From assembly GCA_964439435.1 (NCBI GenBank), contig CAYTOF010000074.1:1-10365 (forward strand): DNA of 10,365 nucleotides, in the 5' to 3' direction. Both the position numbers and the translations under genes were made by a program. The notes under the pieces are model-generated. The model saw only the letters and a program-made list of their open reading frames with translations. It was not told the origin of the DNA and did not search any database. This document shows positions 7,683-10,365 of this stretch, in pieces (within the stretch, counting starts at the first letter, position 1; each line of letters starts with the position of its first letter). This DNA is from CAYTOF01 sp964439435. GTDB lineage: Bacteria; Bacillota; Clostridia; Oscillospirales; QAMX01.

Positions 7683-7711
7683 TTGACATAATTTATACCA
7701 AAGGATATAAT
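7683..7711 (+). promoter_or_regulatory. consensus sigma-A promoter of dapF
   Basis: TTGACA (7683-7688) and TATAAT (7706-7711) are perfect consensus hexamers separated by exactly 17 bp. Transcription should begin near 7718, giving a leader of about 87 nt before the dapF ATG. It is the clearest promoter in the window and suggests strong, probably constitutive expression unless the leader attenuates it. Confidence 0.88.
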
Positions 7712-7794
7712 GTAATTTGATGGGAATGACAACTACGAAAAAGAAATATCTTGAAAGTTTTATAATAAACCGAATCTTTAATCACAAAGTTTTT

Positions 7795-7798
7795 GGAG
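7795..7798 (+). promoter_or_regulatory. ribosome binding site that fixes the dapF start
   Basis: GGAG lies 6 nt before ATG at 7805. This favours that ATG over the in-frame TTG at 7793, whose codon overlaps the GGAG and which has no upstream purine-rich element. Confidence 0.8.
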
Positions 7799-7804
7799 AC
7801 TATT

Positions 7805-8659
7805 ATGCTTTATAAATTTGTAAAAATGCATGGTGCAGGAAACGACTATATATTTATGGATGGATTTCGCAGCAATCCAATTCCTGAAGACCCGTCTAAG
7901 GCAAGTATTTACTTAAGCCGGCGTTCTTTTTCAATAGGGTCAGACGGCTTGATTTTGATAGTGCCCGATGATGATACTGATGCTCGCATGATCATGTATA
8001 ACTCAGATGGTTCAGAGGGACTCATGTGTGGTAATGGGCTTAGGTGTGTAGGTAAATATCTCTATGACTTGAATATTTGCCGTAAGACGGATTTATCTAT
8101 ATCCACTAAAAGCGGAGTCAAGTCGATGCAATTAGAGTTGGATTCTGCTGGTTTGGTTACTGCAGCAATTGCTAATATGGGATTCCCGAATTATTATCCG
8201 CCGAGTATTCCGGTCTTGATTGAGGGCAATCGTGCATTTGACATACCAATAACGCTTTTAAATGGACTGTCTTTTGATTTTAGCTGTGTTTCGATGGGAA
8301 ACCCACATGCAATAAGTTTTGTTGAAGACATAGAATCACTCAACCTCTTTGAAATAGGTCCGCAAATAGAAAATAATCCTATTTTTCCCAATAGAGTTAA
8401 TGCTGGATTTGTAGAGGTAATCGAGCCTGTAGAGCTGAATTATCGTGTATGGGAGCGCGGAAGCGGAGAAACACTTGCGTGTGGGACAGGAATTTGTGCC
8501 GCAGTTGCTGTGGCGTGTCAGAAGAACATATGTCCAAGAAATGAATGGATAAGAGTAAATGCACGTGGCGGAACATTAAAAGTATTTTATCACCCAGACG
8601 AAACAATTTATTTAAAAGGACCTGCAGAAATCTCTTTTGTTGGTGAAGTTGAGTATTAA
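7805..8659 (+). CDS. dapF: diaminopimelate epimerase
   Basis: This 284-residue cytosolic enzyme, of normal family length, interconverts LL- and meso-diaminopimelate without a cofactor. The product feeds lysine synthesis and, as meso-DAP, peptidoglycan cross-bridges. The N-terminal signature KMHGAGNDYIFMD is at residues 7-19. The first catalytic cysteine is Cys75 in MCGNGLRCVGKY, and the second is Cys226 in ERGSGETLACGTGICAAVA (218-236). MGNPHAI (164-170) and NRVNAGFVEV (196-205) are further substrate-site blocks. Both catalytic cysteines and their oxyanion loops look intact, so it should be active. It has its own consensus promoter and appears to be a single-gene unit. It converges on the queuosine-precursor transporter gene, with 20 bp between stop codons and no clear terminator in between. 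Confidence 0.97.
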   Translation: MLYKFVKMHGAGNDYIFMDGFRSNPIPEDPSKASIYLSRRSFSIGSDGLILIVPDDDTDARMIMYNSDGSEGLMCGNGLRCVGKYLYDLNICRKTDLSISTKSGVKSMQLELDSAGLVTAAIANMGFPNYYPPSIPVLIEGNRAFDIPITLLNGLSFDFSCVSMGNPHAISFVEDIESLNLFEIGPQIENNPIFPNRVNAGFVEVIEPVELNYRVWERGSGETLACGTGICAAVAVACQKNICPRNEWIRVNARGGTLKVFYHPDETIYLKGPAEISFVGEVEY

Positions 8660-8679
8660 CTCTAATTTTGAAGAGCCTT

Positions 8680-9381
8680 TCAAATGTCATTTTTCTTAAA
8701 AATTTTACTCTTTATGCCCGGTGTTATTTTTCGACCAATATAAACAAATGGAGTATCTGCAATAGAAATAATAAATTTTGCAAGATAAGTTGTACCAATA
8801 AGTGTTAATACCACCTCAAAGCTGTGGACACCCCAAAAGGCAAAAAGTGTAAAAATTATGGTATCAAGAAGTTGAGTTGTGAGTGTTGCAACATTGTTGC
8901 GCAACCAAAGCATTTTCCCTCTTGTTTTTTTTCGTATGTGCATAAACAACCATATATCAAAATACTGCATTGTAATATAAGTCAATATACTTGCTGCTGC
9001 AACTCGCGGAGTTAGTGTAAAGATTGTAACAAGACTGTCGTTTACAAAATCAGTTTTTGCAGGTGCATATCGTAGCATTATTAGACACATAATTGAAAAA
9101 GTGACAATGGTAAAAAAACCTGTAAATACTGCTTTTTGTGCTTCTTCTTTGCCGTATTTTTCGCATAAAATGTCAGTAGCCAAAAATGTAGACCCATAAA
9201 GAGTATTGCCGAGAGTTAATGAAACACCAAAGATATTAATTAGTTTTGTGGCTTCGATGTTTGCAGCTATCATGGCTATACTAATCCATAAGAAAAGCCC
9301 TGTTTTACCAAAAAACTTGAAGGCAATAAGCGTGAAGGAAAAATATATCGGCATACTTAATAAAAACCACAGCTCATTCAT
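8680..9381 (-). CDS. queuosine precursor transporter, YhhQ/QPTR family (Vut_1, DUF165)
   Basis: This 233-residue polytopic membrane protein has about six hydrophobic spans. It matches the YhhQ/QPTR family, whose E. coli member imports the queuosine precursors preQ0 and preQ1; some homologues in other bacteria are thought to take up queuine or queuosine. Family blocks are the LYGSTFLATDILCEKYGKEE segment (61-80), corresponding to the conserved F-x-x-T-D-I-x-x-E-x-Y-G motif, and LWLRNNVATLTTQLLDTIIF (158-177), with the conserved WLRNN and Q-x-x-DT-x-x-F. An ADTPFVYIGRK tail (208-218) is also typical. The ATG has GAGGAAG 9 nt upstream. Its own promoter lies at 9437-9410 with a leader of only about 22 nt, too short for a preQ1 riboswitch. 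No other queuosine gene is in the window, so the exact substrate (preQ0, preQ1, queuine) cannot be told. A general vitamin-uptake label is the older alternative. Confidence 0.9.
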   Translation of the reverse strand: MNELWFLLSMPIYFSFTLIAFKFFGKTGLFLWISIAMIAANIEATKLINIFGVSLTLGNTLYGSTFLATDILCEKYGKEEAQKAVFTGFFTIVTFSIMCLIMLRYAPAKTDFVNDSLVTIFTLTPRVAAASILTYITMQYFDIWLFMHIRKKTRGKMLWLRNNVATLTTQLLDTIIFTLFAFWGVHSFEVVLTLIGTTYLAKFIISIADTPFVYIGRKITPGIKSKIFKKNDI

Positions 9382-9409
9382 TTATTATATCTTCCTCATT
9401 TTTTTATAT

Positions 9410-9437
9410 TTTATATTAGAAGAGCAAGATGTGTCAA
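9410..9437 (-). promoter_or_regulatory. sigma-A-like promoter of the queuosine precursor transporter gene
   Basis: On the minus strand TTGACA (9437-9432) is followed after 16 bp by TATAAA (9415-9410). Transcription would start near 9403, about 22 nt before the ATG at 9381. The -35 box lies within 30 bp of the divergent sugar-isomerase start codon, so the two genes share a compact 84-bp divergent region. Confidence 0.65.
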
Positions 9438-9465
9438 GTTATTATGGAACAGAAAGGTGATAATC

Positions 9466-10332
9466 ATGGATTACAAGATTGGCATCATGTTGGAGAGTTT
9501 GAGATTGCCTTTTGATGAAGCAATTGCTACCGCAGCGAACATCGGAGCGGACATGCTTCAAATTAGTGCTATTAGTCCGGAATTCTCCCCTCTTGAGATG
9601 AATCTTTTCGAACGGCGAGAAGTATTGAAAAAAATTAAAGATGTAGGGATGGCAGTCTCAGCAGTATGTGGTGATTTGGGAGGCCATGGCTTTACGCGTC
9701 TCACAGACAATTTTCAAAAGATAGAGACATCAAAACGCATCGTCGAGCTTGCTTCAGACTTTGAGACAAGCATTATTACCACCCATATAGGGGTTATTCC
9801 CTCAGAAAGAACTCACACATATGAAGTCCTCCTTGAAGCCTGTACAGCACTTGGGGAATACGCTGCTAAACAGGGTGCAAAGTTTGCTATTGAAACAGGA
9901 CCTGAAACCCCAGAAGTGTTGGATACATTCTTAAATGAAGCAAGCACACCTGGTCTCGCAGTTAATTACGATCCGGCAAATCTGGTTATGGTAACAGGAA
10001 GTGACCCAATTAAAGGAGTTCACACGCTAGCGGATAAAATTGTACATGCACACGCAAAAGATGGTGTGATGATAAAAAAGACTGACCCACAAATCATATA
10101 TGACTATTTTGCAGAAGGAGGAATCGGAGACATACGGATGAGCGATTACTTTGCAGAGTTGCCTTTGGGAAAAGGCGATGTTGACATCGCTGCATGGGTT
10201 AAGGCACTAGTTGAAGTTGGATATACCGGCGCTATTACAATCGAACGTGAAGTAGGAGAAAGTCCGGTTGATGATATCTTACTTGCCGTCAATTATCTAC
10301 GCAGGATTTTTGGCACTGTAAAGCAAACATGA
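9466..10332 (+). CDS. TIM-barrel sugar phosphate isomerase/epimerase-like protein (xylose isomerase-like, AP endonuclease 2 fold)
   Basis: This 288-residue cytosolic protein has the length and motif order of the sugar phosphate isomerase/epimerase group, which uses a divalent metal in a TIM barrel to isomerise or epimerise sugars and inositol- or keto-sugar derivatives. Likely metal ligands lie on successive strands: Glu143 in FAIETGPE, Asp169 in VNYDPANL (166-173), His196 in IVHAHAKDG (192-200), and Glu260 or Glu262 in GAITIERE (255-262). The block PLGKGDVDIAAW (233-244) is typical of the family. ATG at 9466 is chosen over GTG at 9457 because AAGGTGA (9454-9460) is the ribosome binding site of the former and overlaps the latter. 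I found no convincing plus-strand promoter in the 84-bp gap; TATTAT at 9440-9445 would start transcription too close to the ribosome binding site. Nothing in the window identifies its sugar. No stem-loop is visible in the 33 bases after the stop. Confidence 0.88.
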   Translation: MDYKIGIMLESLRLPFDEAIATAANIGADMLQISAISPEFSPLEMNLFERREVLKKIKDVGMAVSAVCGDLGGHGFTRLTDNFQKIETSKRIVELASDFETSIITTHIGVIPSERTHTYEVLLEACTALGEYAAKQGAKFAIETGPETPEVLDTFLNEASTPGLAVNYDPANLVMVTGSDPIKGVHTLADKIVHAHAKDGVMIKKTDPQIIYDYFAEGGIGDIRMSDYFAELPLGKGDVDIAAWVKALVEVGYTGAITIEREVGESPVDDILLAVNYLRRIFGTVKQT

Positions 10333-10365
10333 AAGAATAGCACCCGGAAACGTACAAAAGCTTCA

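Larger units (their letters stand above)
7253..7804. other. 552-bp divergent intergenic region
   Basis: This AT-rich gap separates the minus-strand unit from dapF. It contains an inverted repeat at 7322-7351, a possible 59-codon plus-strand ORF at 7402-7581 with a GC-rich palindromic patch at 7510-7561, and the dapF promoter at 7683-7711. For the minus-strand unit I found only weak promoter candidates. TTGACC (7325-7320) and TATAAA (7299-7294) are 20 bp apart, too far for a good sigma-A promoter. A TATAAT-like box nearer the start lacks a recognisable -35. No riboswitch fold was recognised, including no lysine-box-sized leader before dapF. Confidence 0.6.

Noticed and set aside
7718..7804. 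Lysine riboswitch (L-box) in the dapF leader.
   Set aside because: The leader from the consensus promoter is only about 87 nt, much shorter than an L-box aptamer, and shows no matching multi-stem pattern.
8660..8679. CTCT...AGAG mini-hairpin between dapF and the transporter gene as a terminator.
   Set aside because: The stem is only 4 bp and the following CCTTTC is not a convincing T-run.

Overview
The window looks like chromosomal DNA of a low-GC Gram-positive anaerobe, most likely a clostridial Firmicute. The reasons are AT-rich sequence with very AT-rich intergenic DNA, strong AGGAG-type ribosome binding sites, consensus sigma-A-like promoters, TTG start codons, and a gene mix of glycogen phosphorylase, an HD-GYP protein, a GH3-family protein, DapF and a YhhQ-type queuosine-precursor transporter. 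I cannot name the genus. No rRNA, tRNA, CRISPR, transposase, phage or toxin-antitoxin gene was seen.

Layout. (1) 41-2458, plus: glycogen/starch phosphorylase; its promoter and any operon partners lie left of the window. (2) 7252-2506, minus: a tightly packed three-gene unit, in transcription order an ICMT/PEMT-like membrane methyltransferase, a GH3-family (ANL-superfamily) acyl-acid adenylating protein, and a nine-span membrane GAF-GGDEF-HD-GYP signalling protein. Both junctions are 4-nt start/stop overlaps with a strong ribosome binding site inside the preceding gene. The unit converges on the phosphorylase across 47 bp with no obvious hairpin terminator. (3) 7253-7804: a 552-bp AT-rich gap between the unit and dapF. 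It holds a 10-bp-arm inverted repeat, an unrecognised 59-codon ORF, a GC-rich palindromic patch inside that ORF, and a textbook TTGACA-N17-TATAAT promoter for dapF. (4) 7805-8659, plus: diaminopimelate epimerase. (5) 9381-8680, minus: YhhQ/QPTR-family transporter, convergent with dapF across 20 bp, with its own good promoter. (6) 9466-10332, plus: a TIM-barrel sugar-phosphate isomerase/epimerase-like protein, divergent from the transporter. The last 33 bases hold nothing I can identify.

Most genes are independent housekeeping or salvage functions: glycogen breakdown, lysine/peptidoglycan precursor, modified-nucleoside precursor uptake and sugar metabolism. The part worth pursuing is the three-gene minus-strand unit. 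It couples a small-molecule or lipid methyltransferase and a carboxylate-activating GH3 enzyme to a membrane cyclic-di-GMP phosphodiesterase whose GGDEF site is degenerate (GGKVF) while its HD-GYP site is intact. The substrate and biological role of that unit are not evident from sequence. Gene boundaries and family calls for the large genes are firm; the small ORF and the inverted repeats are tentative.
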